A DNA stretch of 64,000 nt. Source: SLFH01 sp050486265. Its GTDB lineage: Bacteria; Planctomycetota; Phycisphaerae; Phycisphaerales; UBA1924. Of the stretch, positions 8,477 through 17,547 are shown piece after piece. Each line of letters opens with the position of its first letter. Position 1 is the first letter of the stretch. Position numbers and translations under genes: made by a program. The notes under the pieces were generated by a model, which was not told the DNA's origin, did not search any database, and worked only from the letters and a program-made list of their open reading frames with translations. The stretch lies in contig JBJHCY010000014.1 in assembly GCA_050486265.1 (NCBI GenBank), positions 1-64,000 of the forward strand, in the 5' to 3' direction.

Positions 8477-9883
8477 TTGAGCAAGCTGTTTCGCATCCTT
8501 CGGTGGACCGTCGGCGTCGGGCTTGTGTTGGCGCTGGTGGTGGGGGGAGGCGCGGCCTTCGTTTATCCCAAGGTCCAGTCGGTCATGGAGGCCCGGGCCG
8601 AGGCGGCGCGGGGCGAGCTCGTCGGCGTCACGCCGGTCCGGAGGGACCGCGTCGTCCGGGTGGTCTCGGCCCCGGGCACCGTTCGGGCGTCCACCTCCGT
8701 CAACATCTCCTCCCGCGTTTCGGCGCAGATCGCGACCATCCCGAAACTCGACGGCGAGTATGTTTCCTCGCGCGAAGTCGTCGTCACGCTCGACGACAAA
8801 GAGATCCGAGCGCAGGTCGAAGCGGCCGAGGCCCGCCTCTCGGCCGACCAAGCGGGCCTCGCCGCGGCCCGGGCCTCCCTGCGGGCCGAGGAGGCCTCGA
8901 TCGAGGGCACGCGCGCCTCGATGGACAAGGCGGCGGCGGACTTTGAACGCCTCAGCACGCTCTTCGCCTCCGGCGATATCGCCAAGTCCGAGCTCGACGC
9001 GGTCCGCGCCGAGTTCGACCGCCAGCGCGCCAACCTCTCCGCCCAGATCGCCTCGCTGGAGCGCACCCGCGCCAATGTCGAGACCGCGAAGGCCGGCATC
9101 CGCATCGCCGAGGCGGACCTCGCCCGCGCACGCGAGAACCTCGGTTTCACCGTCATCCGCTCGCCGATCGACGGCACCATCACGCGGGTGAACATGAAGC
9201 CGGGCGAGGTCGCCCTTGGCACCATCTCCAACATCGGCTCGACCATCATGACCATCGCCGACCTGAGCGACATGCGCGTGATCGCGGCGCTCAACGAGGT
9301 CGATGTCGCACGCGTCCGCGAGGGCATGACCGTCCGCGTCTACATCAACGGCTTCGGCGACCGCGTCTTCCCCGGCGAGCTCATCCGCGTGGCGCGCGAG
9401 GGCGTCGCGGGCGCCGACGGCACCCGCGTCTTCGACGCCGAGATCGTCTTCGACGCCGAAGACGAACGCATGTTCGCCGGGCTGACCGCCAATGTCGATA
9501 TTGAGGTCGAGGCGCTCGATGACGCCCTGGTCGTGCCCTCGCAGGCCGTGCAGGACAAACGGGTCGAAGACCTGCCCCAGGTGGTCCGCGAGGGCGACTC
9601 GAACATCGACCGCGACCGCACCTTCGCCTCGATCGTTTTCGTCTACAACGACGGCAAGGCGGTCGCGCGAGGCGTGAAGACCTCCGCCTCTTCGCTCCGC
9701 GAGACGGCGATCCTCGCGGGCCTGCAAGAGGGCGACCGCGTGATCTCCGGGCCCTTCCGCGTCCTGCGCAGCCTCAAGCACAACGACACGGTCCGGCTTG
9801 AGGGCGAGAGCGGGGTCGTTGTCGAGGCCGGCCCTGCCCGCACCACCGAGACCGCCGGCACCGGCGAGACGCCCGAGGGATGA
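8477..9883 (+). CDS. MacA-like periplasmic adaptor of an ABC efflux/export system
   Basis: 468 residues. Start TTG at 8477, supported by GGAGGA at 8463-8468 with 8-base spacing; no in-frame ATG fits. An N-terminal membrane anchor (LRWTVGVGLVLALVVGGGAAF) is followed by a biotinyl-lipoyl half-domain (SAPGTVRASTSVNIS), a long alpha-helical coiled-coil hairpin rich in Ala/Arg/Glu (~120-230), the second lipoyl half (VIRSPIDGTITRVNMKPGEV), a beta-barrel and a membrane-proximal domain. It overlaps the ATPase gene as ATGA. With the ATPase, permease and TolC genes downstream it forms a complete tripartite MacAB-TolC-like pump or lipoprotein/peptide exporter. Confidence 0.9.
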   Translation: MSKLFRILRWTVGVGLVLALVVGGGAAFVYPKVQSVMEARAEAARGELVGVTPVRRDRVVRVVSAPGTVRASTSVNISSRVSAQIATIPKLDGEYVSSREVVVTLDDKEIRAQVEAAEARLSADQAGLAAARASLRAEEASIEGTRASMDKAAADFERLSTLFASGDIAKSELDAVRAEFDRQRANLSAQIASLERTRANVETAKAGIRIAEADLARARENLGFTVIRSPIDGTITRVNMKPGEVALGTISNIGSTIMTIADLSDMRVIAALNEVDVARVREGMTVRVYINGFGDRVFPGELIRVAREGVAGADGTRVFDAEIVFDAEDERMFAGLTANVDIEVEALDDALVVPSQAVQDKRVEDLPQVVREGDSNIDRDRTFASIVFVYNDGKAVARGVKTSASSLRETAILAGLQEGDRVISGPFRVLRSLKHNDTVRLEGESGVVVEAGPARTTETAGTGETPEG

Positions 9884-10704
9884 GCCTCGTCCTCCGCGAC
9901 ATCCGGAAGATCTACCGTCTCGGCGGGGAAGAGGTCCACGCGCTCGCGGGCGTCTCTCTGACGATCGAGCCCAACGAGTTCGTCGCCGTGATGGGCGCAT
10001 CGGGCTCCGGCAAGTCCACACTGATGAACATCATGGGCGCGCTCGACAAGCCCACCGCCGGGTGCTACGAGATCGACGGCCGAGGCGTGCAGAACATGGG
10101 CGCCTTCGAGCTCGCGAGGTTCCGCAACGAGAAGCTCGGGTTCGTCTTCCAGTCGTTCGAGCTGCTCAGCCGCTCGACGGCGCTGGCGAATGTCCAGCTC
10201 CCCCTGCTGTATTCCAAGCGCAACTGGTGGGGCTCCCGCCGTCGCGCCAGGCGGGCGCTCGAGCGCGTCGGCCTCGGCAACCGCACCGGCCACCGCCCGA
10301 GCCAGCTCTCGGGCGGGCAGCGACAGCGCGTCGCCATCGCCCGGGCGCTGGTCAACCAGCCCTCGCTTATCCTCGCCGACGAGCCCACGGGCAACCTCGA
10401 CTCGGCGACCTCCGAGGAGATCCTCCAGCTCTTCAAGGCCCTGCACGAGGAGGGGCAGACGATCGTCATCGTCACCCACGAGGAAGACATCGCCGGCTGG
10501 GCCGACCGCATCATCCGCCTGCGCGACGGATTGATCGTCTCCGACAGCCCGACCACGCGCGACCCCGTCCACATCGCCTGGCTCGAACAGGCCGCGACGA
10601 TCGCCCACCAGCGGGTCTACGGCAGCACCGGTCCGAACGCCAGCCCCAACATCGGCAACGGCTCGAACGGGGGCGCCGACGGCCCGGGGTGGGTGTCGCC
10701 ATGA
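9880..10704 (+). CDS. ABC transporter ATP-binding protein, MacB/LolD type
   Basis: 274 residues. Walker A GASGSGKSTLMN, Q-loop FVFQSFELLSRSTALANV, signature SQLSGGQRQRVAIARAL, Walker B LILADEPTGNLDS and the H-loop IVIVTHEED are all intact. The sequence ends in a Ser/Gly/Asn-rich tail of ~35 residues beyond the ABC fold. In Escherichia coli MacB the ATPase and permease are one chain; here they are separate genes joined by ATGA overlaps on both sides. It powers the permease encoded next. Confidence 0.95.
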   Translation: MSLVLRDIRKIYRLGGEEVHALAGVSLTIEPNEFVAVMGASGSGKSTLMNIMGALDKPTAGCYEIDGRGVQNMGAFELARFRNEKLGFVFQSFELLSRSTALANVQLPLLYSKRNWWGSRRRARRALERVGLGNRTGHRPSQLSGGQRQRVAIARALVNQPSLILADEPTGNLDSATSEEILQLFKALHEEGQTIVIVTHEEDIAGWADRIIRLRDGLIVSDSPTTRDPVHIAWLEQAATIAHQRVYGSTGPNASPNIGNGSNGGADGPGWVSP

Positions 10705-11939
10705 TGCCCGCCCGCTTCGTCGTGCAGACCGTGCTCTTCGCCCTCGCCCAGATGCTCAACAACAAGGCGCGGGCGCTGCTCACCACGCTGGGCATCGTGA
10801 TCGGCGTATGGGCGATCACGACGGTCATCGCCGCAGTCTCCTCGCTGAACACTTGGGTGCTCTCGGAGTTCGAGTCGCTGGGCGCACGCCGCATGCACCT
10901 GTGGGGCACCGTCCCCGACTCGATGCGGGGCACGATCTCGTGGCAGGATGTCCGCATCCTCCCGGGCGACGCCGACGCCCTGCGCAACAACGCCACCACG
11001 ATCGACGCGATCGCCCTCAGCGCCGGCCTCCGCGCGACCGTCCTCCACGCCGATCGGAAGTTCGACGGCGTGCGCGTGCAGGGGATCGACCCCGACTACC
11101 TCGAAATCGAGAACCGCTCGATCGTCGCCGGCCGTCCGTTCAACACCAACGACTCGGAGAACCGCCTCCAGGTCGCGATCGTCAACGATTTCGCGGTCGG
11201 CGAGCTCCGCCTCGCCTCGGGGGGCGTCGGCGAGTACATCCTCGTCAACAACAGGCGGTTCCTCGTCGTCGGCGTCGTCGAGACCCAGAGCCTCCCCGCC
11301 ATGTTCGGCGGCGGAGACTCACGCGTCGAGGTCTACATCCCCTACGGCACCACCCGATCGATGGTCGCCACGCCCTGGTCGGACGCGATCGTCCAGCTCC
11401 GGGCCGCGGGCGTCGCCGAAGAGGCCCGCGAGGAGATCCGCTACATCCTCCGCAAGCACCGCCAGCTCGGCCCCGAGGACGAAGACACCTTCGACATGTT
11501 CATCCTCGAGAGCGCGCTCGACCAGCTCCGCGCCGTCGGCGCAGGGCTGACCGCAGCGGCGGGGGTGCTGGTGGGCATCTCGCTGCTGGTGGGCGGGGTC
11601 GGGATTATGAACATCATGCTTGTTTCAGTCTCGGAGCGCACCCGCGAGATCGGCCTGCGCAAGGCCCTCGGCGCCAACCCCCTCGTGATCCTCACGCAGT
11701 TTCTCATCGAGGCGGTCTTGCTGTGCGTCATGGGCGGGCTCATCGGCCTGATCCTGGGCCAGTCCACCACGCTCGCCCTGCGCTCGATCCCCAACTTCCC
11801 CTTCCAGCAAGCGGAGATCCCCGTCTGGGCGATCGCGCTGGCGTTCGGGTTTTCCGCCGGCGTCGGCGTCGTCTTCGGGATGTACCCGGCGATCAAGGCC
11901 GCACGCCTCGACCCGATCGTCGCCCTCCGCCACGAGTAA
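10701..11939 (+). CDS. ABC transporter permease, MacB/FtsX type
   Basis: 412 residues with the MacB topology: one N-terminal membrane segment (LTTLGIVIGVWAITTVIAAV), a large periplasmic MacB core domain (~50-280) and three C-terminal membrane segments. The conserved VGGVGIMNIMLVSVSERTRE motif and KALGANP follow the periplasmic domain, and YPAIKAARLDPIVALRHE closes the chain. Such permeases do not move substrate through the membrane but act as mechanotransmitters driving export of periplasmic substrates through TolC. Start overlaps the ATPase stop as ATGA. Confidence 0.93.
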   Translation: MMPARFVVQTVLFALAQMLNNKARALLTTLGIVIGVWAITTVIAAVSSLNTWVLSEFESLGARRMHLWGTVPDSMRGTISWQDVRILPGDADALRNNATTIDAIALSAGLRATVLHADRKFDGVRVQGIDPDYLEIENRSIVAGRPFNTNDSENRLQVAIVNDFAVGELRLASGGVGEYILVNNRRFLVVGVVETQSLPAMFGGGDSRVEVYIPYGTTRSMVATPWSDAIVQLRAAGVAEEAREEIRYILRKHRQLGPEDEDTFDMFILESALDQLRAVGAGLTAAAGVLVGISLLVGGVGIMNIMLVSVSERTREIGLRKALGANPLVILTQFLIEAVLLCVMGGLIGLILGQSTTLALRSIPNFPFQQAEIPVWAIALAFGFSAGVGVVFGMYPAIKAARLDPIVALRHE

Positions 11940-11957
11940 CGCGCCGAGACCGAACCG

Positions 11958-13739
11958 ATGCAAGCCAGACACCCCCGCAACCAATTCTCCAGCACCAGTC
12001 GCGCTGTCCTGTCTGTCGGACTCGGCGCGGCGATCGTCGCCGCAGCGGGCTGCGCCTCACCCTTCAGCACCACCGAGGCCGAACGCGGGATGCGGATCGC
12101 CACCGAGCGCCTCCGCGCGATCGACGCGATGGACCTCGAAAAAGCCGCCCAGCCGGACACAAAGCCGCGGCGGTACTCCGAAGTGGTCAGCGAAATGGCG
12201 CAGCGCACGCGCGACGAGGCCCCGCCCGAGCCCTTCGCCGGCCTGGAAACCTACGAACTCACCGTCGAAGAAGCCCGCGCGATCGCGCTTGAGCGCAACC
12301 TCGACCTCCGCGTCGCCCTGGCCGACCCCGTCATCGCCGGCGAACGCCTGCGTGAGGAGGAGGCCGCCTTCGAGTGGGCCCTCTTCGCCAACGCCAGACG
12401 CGTCGACACCGAGCAACCGACCGCAACGGAGCTCGAAGGCAGCTCGGTGATCCGCGACTCGGCTGAGGCCGGCGTCCGCATCCCCCTGCGCACCGGCGGG
12501 AGCGCCACCGTCTCGCTCCCCTTCACGCGCACCGAGACCGACAACCGCTTCGCCACGCTGAACCCTTCCTACACCGCCGACCCGCGCGTTTCGCTTTCGG
12601 TCCCGCTCCTGCGCAACGCCGGGCGTTGGACCAACACCGCCGCCATCCGGATCCAATCGCTGGAGGGCCAGGCCGTCGATGCGCGCACCAAGCTCGCGGT
12701 GATCCGCCAGCTCTCGGGCGTCGAGCGGGCGTACTGGAGGCTGTACGCCGCGAGGCAGGCCCTCGATGTCGCCCAACGCCAGTACGAACTCGCGATGGAG
12801 CAACTCCGTCGCGCCGAGCGGCGCGTCCGCGCCGAGGTCGCCCCCGAACTCGAGATCATCCGCGCCGAGGCGGGCGTCGCCGAACGCCTCGAACAGATCA
12901 TCCGCGCGCAAAACAGCGTCCTCCTCGAACAGCGCGAACTCAAGCGCATCGTCAACGCCCCCGGCCTCGGCCTCGGCTCGCAGACCGTGATTCAGACCGC
13001 CACACAGCCCGACCCCGTCTACTACGCCCTCAGCCCCGCCCCGCTCATCGACGCGGCTGTCGCAAACCGCATGGAACTCCTCGAATTCGAGCTCCGCCTC
13101 GCCCAGGACGCGACCAACATCGACTTCGCACAAAACCAACTCCTCCCGAGCGTCGACCTCGACGCGGCCTACGCCCTCCGAGGCCTCGGCAGCTCCGCCG
13201 GGCGGGCTTTCCGCAACGCCGCGGACGCCGATTTCGACGAGTGGACCGTCGGCCTGCGTTTCGAGATGCCGATCGGCAACAACGCCGCCGAGGCCCGCGT
13301 CGCCCAGGCCATGCTCACGCGCATGCAGCGTCTCTCCAGCCGGGACTCACGCAAACAGGTCGTCGAGCAGGAGGTCCTCAACGCGATCGACAACCTCGAA
13401 TCCAACTGGCAGCGGATCCTCGCGGCAAGGCAGTCGATCATCGCCGCCGAACGCACGCTCCGGGGCGAGCAGAACCAGTTCGACGCGGGTGTGCGCACAT
13501 CGACGGATGTGCTCGACGCGGCGACCCGTCTCGCCGAGGCCCAGCTCGCCGAGATCCGCGCCCTGACCGACTACCAGATCGCCCAGATCGACCTCGCCGA
13601 AGCGACGGGCACCCTCCTCGGCGCCGCCCGCATCCGCTTCGAGCCCAGAGACCCCCGCGAGCGGCAGGACACCGAAGCCCAAGAAACCGAAGCCGCGCGT
13701 TCGTCCCCCAAGGCCCGGTCCCGCCGACCCGCGCCGTAG
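11958..13739 (+). CDS. TolC-family outer-membrane efflux lipoprotein
   Basis: 593 residues. A lipobox-like AAAGC (Cys32) suggests lipidation, as in the CusC/OprM branch. Two OEP repeats of alternating helical barrel and beta segments cover ~95-560, with long coiled-coil stretches and Ala/Arg/Glu-rich helices. The start is 18 bases after the permease stop, so it is part of the same operon and supplies the outer-membrane channel. About 90 residues precede the first OEP repeat and the C-terminal ~30 residues are charged; both are probably flexible. Confidence 0.88.
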   Translation: MQARHPRNQFSSTSRAVLSVGLGAAIVAAAGCASPFSTTEAERGMRIATERLRAIDAMDLEKAAQPDTKPRRYSEVVSEMAQRTRDEAPPEPFAGLETYELTVEEARAIALERNLDLRVALADPVIAGERLREEEAAFEWALFANARRVDTEQPTATELEGSSVIRDSAEAGVRIPLRTGGSATVSLPFTRTETDNRFATLNPSYTADPRVSLSVPLLRNAGRWTNTAAIRIQSLEGQAVDARTKLAVIRQLSGVERAYWRLYAARQALDVAQRQYELAMEQLRRAERRVRAEVAPELEIIRAEAGVAERLEQIIRAQNSVLLEQRELKRIVNAPGLGLGSQTVIQTATQPDPVYYALSPAPLIDAAVANRMELLEFELRLAQDATNIDFAQNQLLPSVDLDAAYALRGLGSSAGRAFRNAADADFDEWTVGLRFEMPIGNNAAEARVAQAMLTRMQRLSSRDSRKQVVEQEVLNAIDNLESNWQRILAARQSIIAAERTLRGEQNQFDAGVRTSTDVLDAATRLAEAQLAEIRALTDYQIAQIDLAEATGTLLGAARIRFEPRDPRERQDTEAQETEAARSSPKARSRRPAP

Positions 13740-13830
13740 CCCGGCAAGGCGGCGGATCCAGAGCCGCCCGGCGGACTCGGAAGAATGTTCACGCGGGTTC
13801 GATTCCTCCCCCCGGAGCGCGTTGAAGCGA

Positions 13831-15516
13831 TCAGAGCAGCGCTGCGCCCGCCGCGGCGATCGCTGCGTAGATCAGCATCGGCACGATGGTGAGGCGGAGG
13901 ATCGAGGCGACGCCGCCGTGGAGGGCGTCGGGCGCCTCGCCAACGGTCGGTCTGTCGCGCAGGCCGATGACCGCGGCTACAGCCACGATGTTGTGGATGC
14001 AGACCATGTTGCCCAGAGAGCCGCCGACGGTCTGCAGCGCCAGCACGCTGGTCATCTCCAGATCGAGCGACTCGGCGATCGCCGCCTGGACGGGCGCGAA
14101 GGTGAGGTTCGAGACGGTGTTGGATCCTGAGAAGAACGAGCCGAGCGCGCCGAGCAGCGGTGCGAGGTAGATCCACGAGTCTCCGGCGGCGTCGGCCATG
14201 GCGCGCCCGATCAGCATGACGGGCGCAGACTCGCCTCCGAGCATCATTAGTTTGACCAGCACGAGCGCGCCGACGAGGGCGACCGCGGGGCGGGCGAGGC
14301 GCTTGACCGTGTCTCTCCAAGCTGAGACGACTGCTTCGCGCCGGATCCGCAGCGCGGGGATCGCCAGCAGAGAAACGACAACGAACGGGATCAGAAAGGG
14401 CACGAACAGCAGCGGCATCCGCCAGGCGACATCGACGCCGAGGATGTCGCGGAGGCCGACGACCAGCCCGGGCGTGATCCAGGCGTTGCCGATCGGTCCG
14501 AGGTCGAGATCCGCCGCCGGGCTGGCTGTTGTCAGCAGGGCGCGGAGGCCGAACTGCTCGATCCTGGTCAGCGCGAGGAGCAGGACAACGGCGATGATCG
14601 GGCTGGCGGCTCGGATCGTCCCGAAGGCGTGCTCGGGGCTTTGGGAGTCGGGGAGCGGTAGCCGTGTTGGTTCCGCGATGGTCGACAGGCCGACACGCTT
14701 GTAGGCGAGCATCGCGCCGACGACCGTGCCCGACATGCCGCCGATGATCGAGGGGAACTCGGACGAGTGCGTGGCCATGAACGCGTAGGGCAGCACGGTG
14801 CAAAGCGTCATGAGGAGGATGAACCCGAGCGATGCCCGGATGGTCCGCCAAGAGAGCACCACACGCAGGGCCAGGACAGGGATGACGAGGGCCGCGACGG
14901 CGTTGATGAACGCGGCCTTGGTCCCGACGGTGAGCAGTTCTTCGGCACCGAGCCCGAGCTCACCGAGGCCGAACCAGATCGGCGTGCCGACCGCTCCGAA
15001 CGAGACAGGCACGCTGTTCATGATGAGGCACATCGCCGCGACGCGGACCGGAGGGAAGCCGAGGCCGACGAGAATGGGTGCGGCAAGGGCGGCGGGCGCC
15101 CCGAACCCGCAGAGGCCCTCGATCAGGAACGAGAACCCCCAGCCGACCAGCATGAGCTGTGCGACGGGGTGCGGGCTGAGGCTCCGGATGCGCCCCGTCA
15201 GCACGCGCATCGCGCCGGAGACCTCCATGGTCTTGAACAGGAGCACCGCGCCGAACACGATCCCGATCGGGGTGAGCGCAGAGAGGGCGCCGTCGACGGC
15301 CGCGGCGTGGATCCAGCGGCCGGGCTGAGCGGGGCCGGGCGGCTCGCCAACGGGGGGCGACCCGGCCCGGAACCACAGCAGTTGGAGGAGGTACGCGAAG
15401 GCGGCCACCGCCGGGAGCGCGATGTGGGCCGGCAGCGGGAGCCAGCGGCGCGGGCCAGGCGCGGTCATCAGGACGATGAGCAGGGCGATGGGCAAGATGG
15501 CCAGTGTCAGCGACAT
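13831..15516 (-). CDS. L-lactate permease (LctP/LldP) family transporter
   Basis: 561 residues with about 13 hydrophobic segments. Family marks: GFGAPAALAAPILVGLGFPP, NSVPVSFGAVGTPIWFG, GSFFSGSNTVSNLTFAPVQ and the ALQTVGGSLGNMVCIHN block near the C-terminus. The family imports lactate or glycolate with protons. ATG at 15516 is preceded by AGGGG. The gene stands alone, convergent with the TolC gene (91 bases between stops), so substrate cannot be inferred from neighbours. Confidence 0.93.
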   Translation of the reverse strand: MSLTLAILPIALLIVLMTAPGPRRWLPLPAHIALPAVAAFAYLLQLLWFRAGSPPVGEPPGPAQPGRWIHAAAVDGALSALTPIGIVFGAVLLFKTMEVSGAMRVLTGRIRSLSPHPVAQLMLVGWGFSFLIEGLCGFGAPAALAAPILVGLGFPPVRVAAMCLIMNSVPVSFGAVGTPIWFGLGELGLGAEELLTVGTKAAFINAVAALVIPVLALRVVLSWRTIRASLGFILLMTLCTVLPYAFMATHSSEFPSIIGGMSGTVVGAMLAYKRVGLSTIAEPTRLPLPDSQSPEHAFGTIRAASPIIAVVLLLALTRIEQFGLRALLTTASPAADLDLGPIGNAWITPGLVVGLRDILGVDVAWRMPLLFVPFLIPFVVVSLLAIPALRIRREAVVSAWRDTVKRLARPAVALVGALVLVKLMMLGGESAPVMLIGRAMADAAGDSWIYLAPLLGALGSFFSGSNTVSNLTFAPVQAAIAESLDLEMTSVLALQTVGGSLGNMVCIHNIVAVAAVIGLRDRPTVGEAPDALHGGVASILRLTIVPMLIYAAIAAAGAALL

Positions 15517-15887
15517 CACGACCCCTGAACGCGGCGCCGATCGTGGGCCTGGAATCCGGGTCAAGCGTAGCGGACCGCTGCGGTGCGCCGGCCTTGGGGG
15601 AGTTCGAGGGTGAGCGCGATGCCGCGGCGGACGCGTCATTCGGAGAGTTGAGTACAATCGCCCCCGATCGTGCTCGCCGCCGGGTCGCCGACCCCCCGCG
15701 GCGTTCACGGCCTTGCTCGATCGCGGTTACGCGGGACCGCTCTGCTCCATGCCCTCGGCACACGAAGGAACACCAACCGAACCGCAGCACTACCGGAAGA
15801 CAGTAAGGGGGGGTGTGCCGACACCGAGCCGCCCGACGCAGGACCCATGCGATTGTCTCCCCGGTCACCGCCGCCAAAGGACCGCCA
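15517..15887. other. Divergent intergenic region between lctP-family gene and sbtA
   Basis: About 370 bases separating two oppositely oriented transporters. A TACAAT hexamer at 15653-15658 on the plus strand is the best -10 candidate and would give sbtA a leader of ~225 bases. No small gene with a ribosome site and no recognisable riboswitch was found. Confidence 0.4.
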
Positions 15888-16871
15888 TTGGACCCGACCG
15901 TCCTGACCCAGAACCTGCTCTCGCCCCCGATCCTGTTCTTCGCCCTCGGCATGTTGGCGACCTGGGTGCGTTCGGACCTGATGATCCCGCCCGCCGCCGC
16001 CAAGGCGCTGTCGATCTATCTGCTGCTGGCGATCGGTTTTCACGGCGGCGCCGAGTTGCACCGCAGCGGTCTGGACGGATCGGTGCTTCTTGTGCTGGGC
16101 GTAGCCGTCCTCGCCAGCGCGCTCTTGCCGGTGCTGGGCTATCTCGTCCTCCGGTCGCGTCTGAAGCCGTCAGACGCCGCTGGGATCGCGGCGTGTTACG
16201 GCTCCGTCAGCGCCGTCACCTTCATCACCGCCATCAGTTTCCTCGATCGCGCGGAGATCGCATACAGCGGGTACATGATCGCCGCAATGGCGTTGATGGA
16301 GTCTCCGGCCATCATCACCGCGATCATCCTCGTTCGCTTGGCCGATCGTGATCCTGCGACACCGACGCCGAACGGATCATCATGGCGAACGATGCTGCAC
16401 GAAGGGGTCGCCAACGGCGCGATCCTCCTCTTGCTCGGCAGCCTCGTCATCGGCTATCTCAGCGGAGAGCAGGGTTGGGTGATGATGAAGCCGCTGGTCA
16501 AAGACCCCTTCCAGGCTATCCTTTGCTTGTTTCTTCTGGATATGGGCATCGTCGCGGCACGACGCATCTCTGACCTCCGCCGGTCCGGCGCGTTCCTCGT
16601 CGGATTCTCACTCCTCGCCCCGCCGATCCAGGCCGGCATCGGCATCGTTGTCGCTGCCTTGCTCGGCCTGTCGCCAGGCGACGCGCTCCTGCTGGCGGTG
16701 CTCTTCGGCAGCGCCAGCTACATCGCCGTGCCCGCAGCGCTGCGGCTGGTTCTGCCGAAGGCGAACCCGAGTCTCTATGTACCCATGTCGCTCGGCCTGA
16801 CCTTCCCGCTCAACATCACGATCGGCATCCCCCTGTACTTCGGGGTCATTCAATGGTGGTGGACGCCATGA
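15888..16871 (+). CDS. sbtA: Sodium-dependent bicarbonate transporter SbtA family
   Basis: 327 residues with about 10 membrane segments in two inverted halves. Marks of SbtA (DUF897): LSPPILFFALGMLA at the N-terminus, LSIYLLLAIGFHGGAEL, AACYGSVSAVTFITA, ESPAIITAI and FGSASYIAVPAALR. The start is a TTG at 15888 with AAAGGA 6 bases upstream; longer in-frame starts add a non-membrane Arg-rich stretch. In cyanobacteria SbtA is a high-affinity Na+/HCO3- symporter of the carbon-concentrating mechanism. It overlaps the downstream PII-like gene as ATGA, the same pairing as cyanobacterial sbtAB. Confidence 0.9.
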   Translation: MDPTVLTQNLLSPPILFFALGMLATWVRSDLMIPPAAAKALSIYLLLAIGFHGGAELHRSGLDGSVLLVLGVAVLASALLPVLGYLVLRSRLKPSDAAGIAACYGSVSAVTFITAISFLDRAEIAYSGYMIAAMALMESPAIITAIILVRLADRDPATPTPNGSSWRTMLHEGVANGAILLLLGSLVIGYLSGEQGWVMMKPLVKDPFQAILCLFLLDMGIVAARRISDLRRSGAFLVGFSLLAPPIQAGIGIVVAALLGLSPGDALLLAVLFGSASYIAVPAALRLVLPKANPSLYVPMSLGLTFPLNITIGIPLYFGVIQWWWTP

Positions 16872-17167
16872 CGCTCCGTCCGATGAAACGCATCGAGATC
16901 GTCGTCGACTCACTGCACCTGAGCCGGGCGATCGATCGCCTCCGACAGGCCGGCTGCGACGGCTACACCGTCCTGCACAATGTCGCCGGCTCGGGCGACC
17001 GAGGCCTTCAGCACGCCGACGAGGTCAGCGGCGTATCAACCAACGCATACATCCTCGTCGCCGCGACGAACGAGCAGGCCGACACTCTCCTTGGATCGAT
17101 CCGGCCGCTGCTGCAATCCTACGGCGGGATCTGTCTCGTCTCCGATTGTCACTGGCTTGAACACTGA
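16868..17167 (+). CDS. sbtB: PII-like regulatory protein SbtB
   Basis: 99 residues of PII ferredoxin-like fold (MKRIEIVVDSLHLSRAIDRL, then GCDGYTVLHNVAGSGDRG). Cyanobacterial SbtB binds adenyl nucleotides including cAMP and plugs SbtA to control bicarbonate uptake. Here the start ATG overlaps the sbtA stop, implying stoichiometric expression. The chain ends soon after the last beta strand with one Cys (SDCHWLEH), so the C-terminal CGPxGC redox loop of many cyanobacterial SbtB proteins is absent. ATGs at 16853 and 16883 are alternatives, but the 4-base overlap favours 16868. Confidence 0.85.
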   Translation: MTLRPMKRIEIVVDSLHLSRAIDRLRQAGCDGYTVLHNVAGSGDRGLQHADEVSGVSTNAYILVAATNEQADTLLGSIRPLLQSYGGICLVSDCHWLEH

Positions 17168-17547
17168 ACGGTCGCCGGGGATGTCGTGGCGCTGCGCTTG
17201 CGGAGCATCCCGCGTCGCCTCCTGCCATTCAACAGTGCCGAAGCCGCCCACTACCGGAGAAGGCACGCGTAAACCCTCTTTGCCGGTCGATGCATCGAAG
17301 GCGGCAAGGACGCGGGTGTTGACACTACAATCTTCAACGAGCAAAGAGCGCCGGGGCCAACCAAACTTGCGGAGGCTCGCTTCGGCGCCTTGCAGCCGGC
17401 ACAAGATCGGAGAAAAGTGCAATCAGAGCCGCCCTCACCCGTCCCGCCGAAACGCACGAACCTGCAACTCGCCGGCCTTGAGAGCGGTCACGACCGAGAG
17501 GCCGATTCGCACCCGAACCCGGTCTCCGTACTGATCTGGGACCAAGT
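17168..17547. other. Intergenic region, no feature recognised
   Basis: 380 bases between sbtB and the EamA gene. Reading frames on both strands are short and Arg/Pro-rich, without ribosome sites. No clear terminator hairpin follows sbtB. Confidence 0.4.
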
